Made by a program: the position numbers and the translations under genes. Shown in pieces: positions 18,146-28,034 of a stretch of DNA of 35,421 nt. The notes under the pieces are model-generated. The model ran no database searches. It had not been told where the DNA came from and was given only the letters and a program-made list of their open reading frames with translations. The DNA comes from Candidatus Cloacimonadota bacterium (GTDB taxonomy: Bacteria; Cloacimonadota; Cloacimonadia; Cloacimonadales; TCS61), in contig JAIPGP010000033.1 of NCBI GenBank assembly GCA_021735645.1, positions 1-35,421 of the forward strand, written 5' to 3'. Position 1 is the first letter of the stretch, and the number at the start of each line of letters is the position of its first letter.

Positions 18146-20713
18146 ATGAATTTGAACCGATTGACGATTAAAGCCAGGGATGCAGTAGAACAGGCATTGC
18201 AGATTGCTCAGGACAGGCAGCATCAGGAGATAAGTTCGCTGCATCTGCTTTCCGCCCTGGTAAGCATGGAAGATAGTTTTACCAAAGCACTATTACAGAA
18301 GAATGGGATAAATATTACGCGACTGGAATCCACTTTGGAAGATGAACTTGATAAACTGCCGCGAGTAAGTGGTAATTTTCAAACCGGTATCGGCAGCGAG
18401 CTGAATACAGTATTACATAATGCCGAGAAACTGGCAGGGAAGTTACAGGACGAATATATCAGTGTAGAGCATCTATTTCTGTCGATCATCGAAAGTGGTA
18501 AACTGGGAAGAGAGTTAAAGAGTCTTTTACCGGAAAAGAATGCTGTTTTAGCAGCATTGAAGGATTTGCGGGGTAATCAGCGGGTGAGTGATGATAATCC
18601 GGAGTCAAAATATCAGGTACTGGATAAATACACGCGGAATCTGACCAGATTAGCAGCAGAAGGCAGACTTGATCCGGTGATAGGCAGGGATGAAGAAATC
18701 CGGCGGACAATACAATCGCTATCGCGGCGGAGAAAGAATAATCCCGTATTGATAGGCGAACCTGGAGTGGGAAAAACTGCGATAGTTGAGGGGCTTGCTC
18801 ACCGGATAATCAATCAGGACGTGCCGGAAAACCTGAAAAATAAGGAAGTACTTGAACTGGACATGGGCTCGCTACTGGCAGGTGCAAAATTCCGGGGCGA
18901 ATTTGAAGAGCGGCTAAAAGCAGTACTGAAAGAGGTAGAGAAAGCGGAGGGGCATTATATACTATTTATAGATGAGATGCACACAGTGGTGGGAGCGGGA
19001 GCGGCAGAAGGTGCCATAGATGCATCTAATATGCTGAAACCGGCACTGGCACGGGGCAGTCTTCACTGCGTGGGAGCTACTACCTTAGATGAATACCGCA
19101 AATACATAGAAAAAGATGCAGCCTTGGAGCGAAGATTTCAGCCGGTGTATGTGAAAGAGCCCAGCGTGGCAGACACAGTATCCATTCTGCGGGGGATCAA
19201 AGATAAATATGAAGTGCATCATGGTGTACAGATAACAGATAGTGCCCTGGTGGGAGCTGCTACCATGAGTGACCGTTATATAAGTGACCGCTTTCTGCCG
19301 GATAAGGCTATTGACCTGGTGGATGAAGCCTGTGCCAGACTGCGTATGGAGATAAATTCACGACCGGAAGATATAGATGAAACTCAGCGGCGGGTACGTC
19401 AGCTGGAAATAGAAAAGTTTTCTCTGGCAAAAGAAGATAATGAAGTTGGCAGACAGCGACTGGCAAAAGTAGATAGTGAACTGGCAGAATTAAAGGAAAA
19501 GCTTAACCTGCTCACCATTCGCTGGGAACATGAAAAGCAATTACATCAGCGGCTTAGTTCTCTGAATGAAGAAATAGAACGCATCAAAAGTGAAGCAAAT
19601 AGAGCAGAGCGGGAAGGTAATCTGGAGAAAGTAGCCCAGCTCAAATATGGCACGCTTGCCAGCAGTCTGCAGGAGCAATCAGCCTTGAAAGCAGAAATTC
19701 AGAAGATACCGGAAAGTGAACGACTGCTGCGTGAGGAAGTTACGGAAGAGAATATTGCCCAGATAGTATCAAAATGGACAGGTATTCCGGTTACTAAGCT
19801 GGTAGAGAGCGAGCTAAATAAACTGGTGCAAATGGAAGCGGTTTTAGGAAAACGTGTGATCGGGCAGGCAGAAGGAATTGCTGCTGTAGCAAATGCCATC
19901 CGCCGCAGTCAAAGTGGTCTTTCTGATATGCAGCGCCCCATCGGTTCTTTTATCTTTATGGGGCCCACCGGTGTGGGTAAAACAGAGCTGGCTCGCAGTC
20001 TGGCAGAATACATGTTTGATACTGAAAAGGCAATAGTGCGGATAGATATGAGCGAATATATGGAGAAGCATGCTGTATCACGGCTGGTGGGAGCACCTCC
20101 CGGTTATGTGGGTTATGATGAAGGCGGTTATCTCACAGAAGCAGTACGCCGGCAGCCTTACAGCATAATTCTATTTGATGAGATAGAAAAGGCACATCCT
20201 GATGTCTTTAATATCCTGCTGCAAATTCTGGAAGACGGAAGATTGACAGACAGCAAAGGCAGGACAGTAGATTTTAAAAATACAGTGATCATAATGACTT
20301 CCAATATCGGCTCACAATTAATCTATGATCAGGGGAACAGTGATCTAGACAGCATCCGTCCGCAGCTCATGCAATTATTGCAGCAGCACTTTAAACCGGA
20401 ATTTCTGAATCGATTAGATGAAGTAATAATATTTCACAGACTGGAAAAAGAGCAGATACGCAGGATAGTGGAAATTCATCTGGGCTATTTACAGTCAAAA
20501 CTGGCAGCGCGAAATATCGAACTAGAGATTTCTGAGGCTGCTATTGATGAAATCACGGTTTTGGGTTTTGATCCGCAGTTTGGAGCCCGGCCTTTGAAGC
20601 GTGTAATTCAGCAGAAACTGGAGAATCCCTTATCATTATTGCTTTTACAGAACAAAGTAACAGCGGGTTCAATCATAGAAATAGGTAAAGTACTGGAATT
20701 GCTAATCAGATAG
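18146..20713 (+). CDS. clpB: ATP-dependent disaggregase ClpB
   Basis: ClpB is a hexameric AAA+ chaperone that, with DnaK, extracts and refolds proteins from aggregates. The 855-residue protein has the N-terminal Clp domain (1-145) and a first AAA+ domain with Walker A GEPGVGKT at 204-211 and a [12 protein letters not shown] segment. The coiled-coil middle domain (about 410-525) that separates ClpB from ClpA/C is present. The second AAA+ domain has GPTGVGKT at 606-613 and [14 protein letters not shown]. Length is normal. AGGAGG at 18135-18140 precedes the ATG. CIRCE-like operators imply HrcA heat-shock control, and a terminator follows the gene. Confidence 0.96.
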   Translation: MNLNRLTIKARDAVEQALQIAQDRQHQEISSLHLLSALVSMEDSFTKALLQKNGINITRLESTLEDELDKLPRVSGNFQTGIGSELNTVLHNAEKLAGKLQDEYISVEHLFLSIIESGKLGRELKSLLPEKNAVLAALKDLRGNQRVSDDNPESKYQVLDKYTRNLTRLAAEGRLDPVIGRDEEIRRTIQSLSRRRKNNPVLIGEPGVGKTAIVEGLAHRIINQDVPENLKNKEVLELDMGSLLAGAKFRGEFEERLKAVLKEVEKAEGHYILFIDEMHTVVGAGAAEGAIDASNMLKPALARGSLHCVGATTLDEYRKYIEKDAALERRFQPVYVKEPSVADTVSILRGIKDKYEVHHGVQITDSALVGAATMSDRYISDRFLPDKAIDLVDEACARLRMEINSRPEDIDETQRRVRQLEIEKFSLAKEDNEVGRQRLAKVDSELAELKEKLNLLTIRWEHEKQLHQRLSSLNEEIERIKSEANRAEREGNLEKVAQLKYGTLASSLQEQSALKAEIQKIPESERLLREEVTEENIAQIVSKWTGIPVTKLVESELNKLVQMEAVLGKRVIGQAEGIAAVANAIRRSQSGLSDMQRPIGSFIFMGPTGVGKTELARSLAEYMFDTEKAIVRIDMSEYMEKHAVSRLVGAPPGYVGYDEGGYLTEAVRRQPYSIILFDEIEKAHPDVFNILLQILEDGRLTDSKGRTVDFKNTVIIMTSNIGSQLIYDQGNSDLDSIRPQLMQLLQQHFKPEFLNRLDEVIIFHRLEKEQIRRIVEIHLGYLQSKLAARNIELEISEAAIDEITVLGFDPQFGARPLKRVIQQKLENPLSLLLLQNKVTAGSIIEIGKVLELLIR

Positions 20714-20740
20714 AATTGTATATACTCTCCCTGAAAACAA

Positions 20741-20775
20741 GCCGTTCTCCCAATTAAAGGGAGAACGGCATTTTG
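20741..20775. terminator. intrinsic terminator between clpB and the convergent lipoprotein gene
   Basis: The perfect 11-bp stem GCCGTTCTCCC (20741-20751) and GGGAGAACGGC (20759-20769) with a seven-base loop is followed by ATTTTG. It sits 27 bases after the clpB stop and 10 bases beyond the end of the convergent gene, so it may serve both, although the T run is short. Confidence 0.75.
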
Positions 20776-20779
20776 CTTT

Positions 20780-21592
20780 CTACGGAGCGTTCCGCACCAC
20801 ACGCAAGCCGATATAGTTACTGCCATACGATTGAGATACTGCTCTATATGTACAGCAGCAGAACTCATCTTCATTATACCAGCAGCCGCCCCGCACCAAG
20901 CGGAAAGAACCTGTTTCCGGTCCTCTGGGATCAGGAACGGGGCTTTCCTGATAATAATCAGCTGAATACCAGTCCCAGCACCATTCCCAGACATTACCGC
21001 TCATGTCATATAAGCCCATGGCGTTAGGCATTTTCTGTCCGACTTTCTGCACCTGATTTTGGGAATTTCTTCTAAACCAGGCAACTTCAAAGACATCATC
21101 GCAGCCGGAGAATTTATAAAGTGAGTCAGCACCGGCGTACCTGGCAGCATATTCCCATTCTGCTTCCGTAGGGAGTCTATAGCCATTCGCAGACCAGTTG
21201 CAGGTGCTATCTGCCAGATTGAAGCAGGGCTGCAGATTTTCTGCTTCACTGCGATCATTGCAATACTGCATTGCCAGCTCCCAGGTGATGCCAAAGGCGG
21301 GATAATTATCACCAATGCCGTAGCCATTTTCTGGTACAGTGCCTATTATATGCCGGAATTCTTTTTGGGTTATCTCATATTTTGACATATAAAAGGAGCT
21401 GACATGAACGTTATGAACCGGCTGCTCATTCAGATTAGAGTCCTCCAGGCAGCAGCCCATTTCGAAGTCACCTGCAGGCAGCAAGATCATTTCCGGTGAA
21501 ATAGATACTTCATCGGCAGAAGAGCTATCTTCTGCGCAGCCTGCCAGTAATAGAATAAAAATAATAATAACCGGGAACCATAGCTTTTTCAT
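20780..21592 (-). CDS. lipoprotein with formylglycine-generating enzyme (FGE-sulfatase) domain
   Basis: The 270-residue protein begins with a lipoprotein signal (MKKLWFPVIIIFILLLAGC). The SUMF1/FGE fold follows: MILLPAGDFEMG, YEITQKEFRHI, a long GYRLPTEAEWEYAARYAG, MGLYDMSGNVWEWCWDWY, and the closing RLVRGGCWYN and YIGLRVVRN. These are the family hallmarks, but most bacterial members are not sulfatase activators and many act as carbohydrate-binding or regulatory domains. The start at 21592 is chosen over a frame beginning at 21616 because GGGAGG lies just upstream and the signal peptide then begins cleanly. Membrane anchoring on the outer leaflet is expected. Confidence 0.85.
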   Translation of the reverse strand: MKKLWFPVIIIFILLLAGCAEDSSSADEVSISPEMILLPAGDFEMGCCLEDSNLNEQPVHNVHVSSFYMSKYEITQKEFRHIIGTVPENGYGIGDNYPAFGITWELAMQYCNDRSEAENLQPCFNLADSTCNWSANGYRLPTEAEWEYAARYAGADSLYKFSGCDDVFEVAWFRRNSQNQVQKVGQKMPNAMGLYDMSGNVWEWCWDWYSADYYQESPVPDPRGPETGSFRLVRGGCWYNEDEFCCCTYRAVSQSYGSNYIGLRVVRNAP

Positions 21593-21667
21593 ACGCACCT
21601 CCCATGCTTGAATCAATCACAGCATAATTTATATATTCATTAAAGACTTTCTTTATAGCACATCAAT

Positions 21668-21696
21668 ATTATCTTATTTTATCATAATCCTGTCAA
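21668..21696 (-). promoter_or_regulatory. promoter of the FGE-like lipoprotein gene
   Basis: On the minus strand, a perfect TTGACA (21696-21691), a 17-base spacer and GATAAT (21673-21668) lie about 76 bases upstream of the ATG at 21592. Confidence 0.65.
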
Positions 21697-21758
21697 GACA
21701 AATAAATATTATTTACTGCCAGTATTTTACATATCAGCATTAACAGTTTACAAGGGGT

Positions 21759-21793
21759 AGCCCCGCTGCCTTTATCAGGCAGCGGGGCTTTTT
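21759..21793 (+). terminator. strong terminator-like hairpin on the plus strand with no plus-strand gene before it
   Basis: The perfect 12-bp stem AGCCCCGCTGCC (21759-21770) and GGCAGCGGGGCT (21778-21789) with a seven-base loop runs into TTTTT on the plus strand only. Both flanking genes are on the minus strand. It lies between the stop of the 711-residue protein gene and the promoter at 21668-21696. The gap 21593-21925 otherwise holds only that promoter and AT-rich DNA. Confidence 0.75.
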
Positions 21794-21925
21794 GTATGAG
21801 GGATAGATTGAAAAGCTTTTTTATAAAATCCAGCGAGTTCTGAACAAGGTCACTCTGGTTAATTCTTCCAGATTGATGTTTTCAGCTTTATCCTGCCTGA
21901 TCTGATTTATATTGCTCATGTGACA

Positions 21926-24061
21926 CTATTTCATCAGGATCATTTTGCGGGTAGTTGAGTATCTTTCAGTTTTCACCTGATAGAAATACATACCGCTGGC
22001 AACATCGCTACCCAGGTCACTATCTCCATTCCAGACCACGCTGTGTCTGCCGGCATCATATTCTGCTTTCACGAGGTTTTTTACCTTTTGACCTTTCATA
22101 TTATAAATATTCACCTCCACTTCACCAGCTTCCTGGTTTTGGAATATGATACTGGTTCTGGGATTAAAAGGATTGGGATAATTACAACTGAATAGCGGGG
22201 TTTCCGTCATATCAGCGTCATCTCCATTGATAATATCACCAAAGAAGATGCGCAAAGCACCATACATGAATGTAGATCCATTATTCATTCCCTGTTCACG
22301 GCAGTGATAGGAGCCGTAATCATGGTCATCTAAATAGAATAAGGGTAAAGTGCCATAACCGTTTCCGTCATCGATGATCGTTTCCCCGGGATAGATAAAG
22401 CAGGGTATCTGGCAGGCAAGTTCGGCATCATAGTTTTCATCTATGCAGCAGGCATTACGAAAAATGGGTTCGCTCCAGGTTTCGCCCCAGTCTGAGGAAA
22501 CACAGACTGCAATTTCCGGTTTAGCTAAAAAATCTTCATACCCAATCCAGTTTTCATGTGCAGCAGTGGCTTTTGTACCATCCATCCAGACGAGAGCCAT
22601 CCAGCCGGTATCTTCATTCACACTCAGGTAGTATTCATTGTAATAGAAACAAGCCTCCGTGTCCCAGTGAAAGATGGGCCAGTCCTGTGCCCATTGCGGG
22701 AAGCCGGTAGTATCGTAAGAATCAATCTCACCATCCTCATCCAGGTCCCAGGGTTTCATAGGAATATCGTCATTAGGATCAGCTCCGGCGGGATATACAT
22801 CCGTGAAGCTGAATTCATGGCTTATCAGGTCAAAGGAGAAAGTTTTGGGATACACTTGAAACCAGCGGGGACGATAGAGGTCTTCATAGCCGTCATTGTA
22901 GGTAACTCCCATAGCTCCAGCCCACATAACCTGTGTATTATTGTGCGTAGGAACCAGATTGAAACAACTGGAGTGCATGATTTCCTGTTTCACCTGCGGA
23001 TATGGAACAGTCGGGCTATTTTGCAGGTTGGAATAAAGGTAGCAGGTTTCACCAGTGGCATCATTATAAAAAGAGGGATTCTCTTCAGCAAATTCCCAAT
23101 CCTGATAATATTCTTCCCATTCACCTTCGCCATAATTATCATTAATAAAGCAGAACATCTGGTCAGGTTCTTGAGAATTATCAGCCGGAACTTTGTAGCC
23201 CATAAAGACAATCTGGTTATCCATAACGGTGAACGCTTTAAAGGAACGATACCAGGCAGGTTGTTCGGCATTCCAGCTATCCATGGCAGCTATAGTGGTA
23301 TAATTCCATTCCAGGTCACTTTGCTGGTTTAAATCGTCAGTATCAAAATCTGCAAAACAGATCATCACGTTTTCGGAAGGATAGCCGGTTTCCCCGTCCG
23401 AATTATTGTGATTACTGGCAACTATATAAATCCGTTGTTTGCCGGGGACAGGTGAAGAACCTATTTTGATCTCGGGCCAGATAAATTCATCGTTTGCGGT
23501 GGGATCGATATCATCCATTTCATCAGAATTGATCACTGTGATCACCGGGTCTTTCCATAAGCCCGGTTCATACAGCACGTGATACAGGTCATATATCAGC
23601 AGGCAATCTATAGTTTCATTATCATCTGCCAGTACATGCCAGCAGCCAAACACATCACCAGTCTGCTGATCAACCTCTGCGTCGCTGTAGGCTCCGGCAT
23701 ACCCCATGCCGGAAGAAGTCTGCAAATTACCTTCTGCATCAATATAGCTGAAGCATATTTCACTGAATCCGCCCTGTTCCATTACCCTATACATGATGTA
23801 GATGCCCCCGCCCATTTCTTCCGGTTGAGATGCAACAGGTAATTGGTTATAGCATTGAAAGTAATCGGCATAATTAGTCATGAGTCCCGTGGGGGCTGTA
23901 ACCCATTCCGAATATGGCATTTCACGACAATCTTCGCGAGTGATCTTATCAGTTTGAAAGGATAGATCAGCTCTATTCTTCTGGTAATCTGTTTTAAATT
24001 GCTGCGCCCCTGCCATCAGCACAAATATAAGTATCAAACAAATCGCTATACTCTTTTTCAT
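21926..24061 (-). CDS. secreted Asp-box protein with T9SS-type C-terminal sorting domain
   Basis: The 711-residue protein has a signal peptide (MKKSIAICLILIFVLMAGAQ). Its long central region is rich in aromatic and acidic residues and includes CVSSDWGETWSEPIF, an Asp-box (SxDxGxTW) typical of sialidase-like beta-propellers. The last 80 or so residues are a sorting domain (CNYPNPFNPRTSI, YNMKGQKVK, SGMYFYQVK, KMILMK). It is probably exported and anchored at the surface. No catalytic residues of sialidases were recognised, so an enzymatic role is not claimed. AGGAGG precedes the ATG. Confidence 0.78.
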   Translation of the reverse strand: MKKSIAICLILIFVLMAGAQQFKTDYQKNRADLSFQTDKITREDCREMPYSEWVTAPTGLMTNYADYFQCYNQLPVASQPEEMGGGIYIMYRVMEQGGFSEICFSYIDAEGNLQTSSGMGYAGAYSDAEVDQQTGDVFGCWHVLADDNETIDCLLIYDLYHVLYEPGLWKDPVITVINSDEMDDIDPTANDEFIWPEIKIGSSPVPGKQRIYIVASNHNNSDGETGYPSENVMICFADFDTDDLNQQSDLEWNYTTIAAMDSWNAEQPAWYRSFKAFTVMDNQIVFMGYKVPADNSQEPDQMFCFINDNYGEGEWEEYYQDWEFAEENPSFYNDATGETCYLYSNLQNSPTVPYPQVKQEIMHSSCFNLVPTHNNTQVMWAGAMGVTYNDGYEDLYRPRWFQVYPKTFSFDLISHEFSFTDVYPAGADPNDDIPMKPWDLDEDGEIDSYDTTGFPQWAQDWPIFHWDTEACFYYNEYYLSVNEDTGWMALVWMDGTKATAAHENWIGYEDFLAKPEIAVCVSSDWGETWSEPIFRNACCIDENYDAELACQIPCFIYPGETIIDDGNGYGTLPLFYLDDHDYGSYHCREQGMNNGSTFMYGALRIFFGDIINGDDADMTETPLFSCNYPNPFNPRTSIIFQNQEAGEVEVNIYNMKGQKVKNLVKAEYDAGRHSVVWNGDSDLGSDVASGMYFYQVKTERYSTTRKMILMK

Positions 24062-24656
24062 TTTAACCTCCTGAAAATAGCTTAGTGATATAAAGACTAT
24101 TGCAGGAAGTGTACCACAAACACAATAGGATATAAATCTATTCCGTTATAGATTTGTTTATTATTATTTTAACTCTCTATAATATATTTCTTGTATTATA
24201 TTTGATATTAGCATTTGCTTATCATAATGATAAAGATAAAACCTTACTTTTATAGTTTTGATAATGAAGAAATAAAGTTGGTGAGATAATAGTTTTGCGG
24301 ACAGTGGACATAGCGGACTAAGAGGACGCAGTGGACCTAGTAAACGATAAGCTATGACATAAAACGTACTATAAGTTTTAGAAACATTTTTTTTAGATAG
24401 AATGAGCAGTAACTTTGTTCCATACTCTTGTAACCCACAGGGAAGCCACTCGGGAGCCACAGGGGGTGATATCGGGTGCATAATTAAGTGTAATCTATTT
24501 ATTATCAGCTAATTATGCGATTTTGGGAGAAAAACAGGCGACTTTATCCGTTTTGAAACGATAGAACACTATATTTCCAGTTTCAGTTTTTACTAATAAT
24601 CAGCTCAAATCTTCCAAATTCTCCTATTCTGAGTAGGGTTCAGAAGTATTACTTAC
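24062..24656. other. gene-free 595-base region with repeats
   Basis: Apart from the 9-bp minisatellite at 24297-24345, this region has a short GC-rich block near 24434-24466 built of three 11-base units (CCCACAGGGAA, GCCACTCGGGA, GCCACAGGGGG). The rest is AT-rich. An open frame of 105 codons on the minus strand runs through the repeats and has no ribosome-binding site or recognisable domain, so it is not called. No clear terminator follows the protease gene. Confidence 0.55.
24297..24345. repeat. 9-bp minisatellite, unit GTGGACNNA (copy 2 of 3 loci)
   Basis: Units in order: GCGGACA, GTGGACATA, GCGGACTAA, GAGGACGCA, GTGGACCTA, then a degenerate GTAAACGATAA. Phase and the truncated first unit match the other two loci. 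Confidence 0.82.
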
Positions 24657-27600
24657 CTATTTTAGTAGAAGTACTTTTTCTGCGGTATCCAGACCTGCCC
24701 CTTTAATTTTCAGAAAGTATATTCCACTGGGCATTTCGTCTGCATTCCAGATATAGTTATGGTTACCCTGCTCCTGGACACTGGCACACAAAGTTTCGAT
24801 TTTTTGACCTTTGAGGTTATATACTGCCAATTCGACGCTCCCGGTTTGAGAAATATTATAGGAAATATTTATACTGGGATTAAAGGGATTGGGATAGGCG
24901 CAAAAACTATTATTTTCAGCGATAACATCCTGGTCTTCTGCTGATTGAGGGACCACGGTCAAAAGGACCGGAACGCGGGATTCCAGGCGGTCATCTGTAA
25001 CTACTATCTCACAGAAATACTCACCCGGGGTTAAACGCTGGGCATCGAATTCCAGTTCTACCACGCTGAATGACCCGGCAGGAATCACGTCATGTATATC
25101 TTCCATGTATATCCATGATAGAGGATTCAATAGATCAATCGTGCCGGTTACAGTATGTGGGTCTGCCCCATAACCATCACCAGTCATCCTCCATTCAATG
25201 AGCAAAGAATCCAGATCGGCATAATCAATCGAAGCCTCCACCTGGCAGGTAGCGGATTCTCCGCCGTGCAGAAATCCGAAGTCATTAGGGGAAATACCCA
25301 GCCAGAGAACATCTGCCCCATAACCCAGTTCACTTTCAGTTTCCATATTTCCCCCGGAAGCCCCCACAAAAGGTGTAACATCATCAACATCTACTTCATC
25401 AGGAAAATCAATTTCAATTTCAGATATCCATTCATTATCAATACTATAATTATTTGCCACAAAATTCCAGTTTACTGCTCCACCCGGTAGAAATGACTCA
25501 GTATTGCACCCAATAAAACAGCCAGATACATCGCGATCTTGCTCAGTTTCCAGCCTGAGATTGATTTCCACAGCTTCTTCCAGATAATTACTGATAACCA
25601 GATCATAGAACACAGAGTCACCTTCCTCAATCTCATAGCGAATTTCCAGAGGAGACATCCATAGACCATTGGGAGCATAGCTGGAGAACCAGAGTTCAAA
25701 GCTCCAGGAATCTTCGTCACTGGTAAAGATCAGTTCTGCACTAAATGGATGAGCAAATTCAATATCTTCCGATACTTCAAAACATAAAGCATCTTCAATA
25801 AAGATGTTTTCCTGAGTCTGCATATCACCAATATTTTCCATATTATCAACCACTTCAATCCATTCATCATCCAGAATCATTTCAAGCTGGACATTAGTTG
25901 CCTGGTCAGTACCATAATTTGTAATACTCAGGTCTAAAGTAGCAGTTTCTCCGGCATGAAGAACTTCATCCAAGCCACTGTGAATTTCCATTTCATCAAG
26001 GTAAACAAAAGCACCTTCCGGCGGGATCATTTGAATTTCTTCTATTAAAGTAACTTTATTAAATCCGGTAGCCGTGATTGTGAAAAATCCTGGTATCTGA
26101 GGAACCTCGGAGATATCAAGATCAACTATTCCATCATCCCCAGTATATCCTGAAGCGGCGATCTCACCGTCTCTGGTCAGACAGATCAAAACGTCTGGCT
26201 CACCGGCATCAATTTCAAAAGAAGGAAACCCCATAAAAATTGTCGGCATATGACTTAATTCTAATTCCTGTGGTATTTTTGAGCGCACCACTAAATTTGG
26301 ATCGCCAAAAACATTCCAGCTACAGAATTCATCCGGTTCAGAAGTTATTTCCATGGCATAATTTATGCAATTATACCATAATCCGCCAATTGTCTGCTTT
26401 GATTCAGCACATAATAAATCTACAAACTCGTCCTGTCCATACTCAGGATCACCAATCCATTGAGAAATACTGCTGGCTAAAAATCCAATAGCACCAATAG
26501 CTTCACCATCCGCATTTGTAGCCCGGAGCCAGAACTCCGCAAAGCAGGTGATGGGGGCAAAATTTCCGATCAAACATGCTCCATTACAAACGAAGGGCAG
26601 CATTCCCACATTTTGCAGGTTATACACATCGCTTTGGTAAAAAGGAATGGAATAATAATTCTGATCCTCACCATGTCCCAGGTAATTTATTACACCTCTG
26701 CCTTCATTGATAGCATCTGCCAGAACCTGAGTACTAGCACCCTGACCTTCATAAATCTCGTCAACCTGAAGATAGCCATATTCCAGAAGATCATCTCTAA
26801 TGTAACCCATATGCTGCCAGCCACCTTCATAATGCTGTCCTGCAGGACCGCCGTTATATGCCACACCTGCAGCTTTTTGCATCCAGTCACCATCTGAGAT
26901 ATCTCTTTCATAATAAATACTCCGGTCAACCTGAGTTTCCACATCAGCTTCAGATTGGGCACTAAATCTACCGATCATAATATCAGGATATTGATCTGAT
27001 CCTGCCACTCTGGCATAATAGGCATCACCGGCATAGGGTGAATAATTATAGATAACAGGAATTTGTTGGGCATCCCCGACAAACAGAACCCAGGCTAATT
27101 CATTATCTTCTTCATAATAAGTGTCCAGATAGTTTTCCAATTGAGTATTAGTAGTGCCGATATCTGACATAGCCACGATTTCAGTCTCAATACCTTTTTG
27201 TATTTTCCAGGTTACATAAGGTTCCATTTCGGTCATAAAATCGTCATAGCAGATTACGAGGAGCTTACCTGTAACATCCATGATCTCAGGATAGCGCATA
27301 GAGCTCAAAAATTCATTATAATTAATAAAATGTCTCTGGTAAAGAGCTTTGAAATCGTGCACTATCTTGGCTGGTGATTCAGTTCTCACATTAATACTGC
27401 TCTGGCCATCAGCATAAAGCTCAACTTCCAGGCGTGTATATATGCGCACCTTACCTGTTACCGGATTATACTGCACCGGATTTATCTGAAGATCAATTCC
27501 TCGGTAATCACGCATTATATAGGGTTCTGACAGTTCAGCAACAATGCCGGGATAAAAAGCATCCTGAGTATATACCTCACCAAAAGTATAAGGTATTAAA

Positions 27601-27977
27601 TCGTAATCTTCTGCAAAAGATACCGGGCCCTTAGCGGGAGCAATCAGCAGGTCAAATTCCTGATATTCTAAATTAACTACATTCACAGACATATTACTTG
27701 TGCCATCAATCAGTAATCCTCTTCGCAGTACCGGAAGTTCCGGCTCACCCTTCACATGTAAACCGGATTCTGATTTCAGGTGCAATATTTGATATTCTTC
27801 ACCAGTTATTATAACTGGTTTGATGGATACTTTATTAATTTCATATTTTACTATGGTAGATTGACTATTTGATAAGAGAACACTAACCTGATTTTCTCCG
27901 GGGTTATTAAGCAAAAAATCTTCACCGGACAAGTTCAACACTATAATACAAATTAGAACAAATATTAATTTTTTCAT
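24657..27977 (-). CDS. gingipain-like C25 family cysteine protease with T9SS-type sorting domain
   Basis: The 1106-residue secreted protein has a signal peptide (MKKLIFVLICIIVLNLSGED) and a pro-region resembling the gingipain propeptide (to about residue 230). A C25 catalytic domain follows, from KLLVICYDDF to about residue 590. The catalytic histidine lies in YLGHGED (His435) and the cysteine in CNGACLIGNF (Cys468), with the WVLFVGDAQQIP and DIMIGRFSA strands that precede them in gingipains. Ig-like domains follow, and the C-terminus is a sorting domain (CAYPNPFNPSINI, YNLKGQKIE, KVLLLK). It probably degrades extracellular protein to feed amino-acid fermentation. AGGAGG precedes the ATG. Confidence 0.9.
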   Translation of the reverse strand: MKKLIFVLICIIVLNLSGEDFLLNNPGENQVSVLLSNSQSTIVKYEINKVSIKPVIITGEEYQILHLKSESGLHVKGEPELPVLRRGLLIDGTSNMSVNVVNLEYQEFDLLIAPAKGPVSFAEDYDLIPYTFGEVYTQDAFYPGIVAELSEPYIMRDYRGIDLQINPVQYNPVTGKVRIYTRLEVELYADGQSSINVRTESPAKIVHDFKALYQRHFINYNEFLSSMRYPEIMDVTGKLLVICYDDFMTEMEPYVTWKIQKGIETEIVAMSDIGTTNTQLENYLDTYYEEDNELAWVLFVGDAQQIPVIYNYSPYAGDAYYARVAGSDQYPDIMIGRFSAQSEADVETQVDRSIYYERDISDGDWMQKAAGVAYNGGPAGQHYEGGWQHMGYIRDDLLEYGYLQVDEIYEGQGASTQVLADAINEGRGVINYLGHGEDQNYYSIPFYQSDVYNLQNVGMLPFVCNGACLIGNFAPITCFAEFWLRATNADGEAIGAIGFLASSISQWIGDPEYGQDEFVDLLCAESKQTIGGLWYNCINYAMEITSEPDEFCSWNVFGDPNLVVRSKIPQELELSHMPTIFMGFPSFEIDAGEPDVLICLTRDGEIAASGYTGDDGIVDLDISEVPQIPGFFTITATGFNKVTLIEEIQMIPPEGAFVYLDEMEIHSGLDEVLHAGETATLDLSITNYGTDQATNVQLEMILDDEWIEVVDNMENIGDMQTQENIFIEDALCFEVSEDIEFAHPFSAELIFTSDEDSWSFELWFSSYAPNGLWMSPLEIRYEIEEGDSVFYDLVISNYLEEAVEINLRLETEQDRDVSGCFIGCNTESFLPGGAVNWNFVANNYSIDNEWISEIEIDFPDEVDVDDVTPFVGASGGNMETESELGYGADVLWLGISPNDFGFLHGGESATCQVEASIDYADLDSLLIEWRMTGDGYGADPHTVTGTIDLLNPLSWIYMEDIHDVIPAGSFSVVELEFDAQRLTPGEYFCEIVVTDDRLESRVPVLLTVVPQSAEDQDVIAENNSFCAYPNPFNPSINISYNISQTGSVELAVYNLKGQKIETLCASVQEQGNHNYIWNADEMPSGIYFLKIKGAGLDTAEKVLLLK

Positions 27978-28034
27978 ATCGCCTCCTGAAATTCTTTTTA
28001 TATTTAATGCAATATTTATTCCAAAAAGGAGAAT

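Noticed and set aside
21821-21919. Small minus-strand frame of 32 codons (MSNINQIRQDKAENINLEEL and on) directly after the Asp-box protein gene
   Set aside because: It has no ribosome-binding site and is simply in frame beyond that gene's TAG stop. The sorting domain before the stop already ends in the usual KMILMK, so read-through is not needed. It remains a weak possibility.
22556-23332. Plus-strand frame of 258 codons opposite the Asp-box protein gene
   Set aside because: The minus-strand gene has a signal peptide, an Asp-box and a sorting domain in continuous frame; the opposite frame has none of these and no ribosome-binding site.
24164-24481. Open frame of 105 codons on the minus strand
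   Set aside because: It runs through the minisatellite and GC-rich repeats, lacks a ribosome-binding site and shows no domain.
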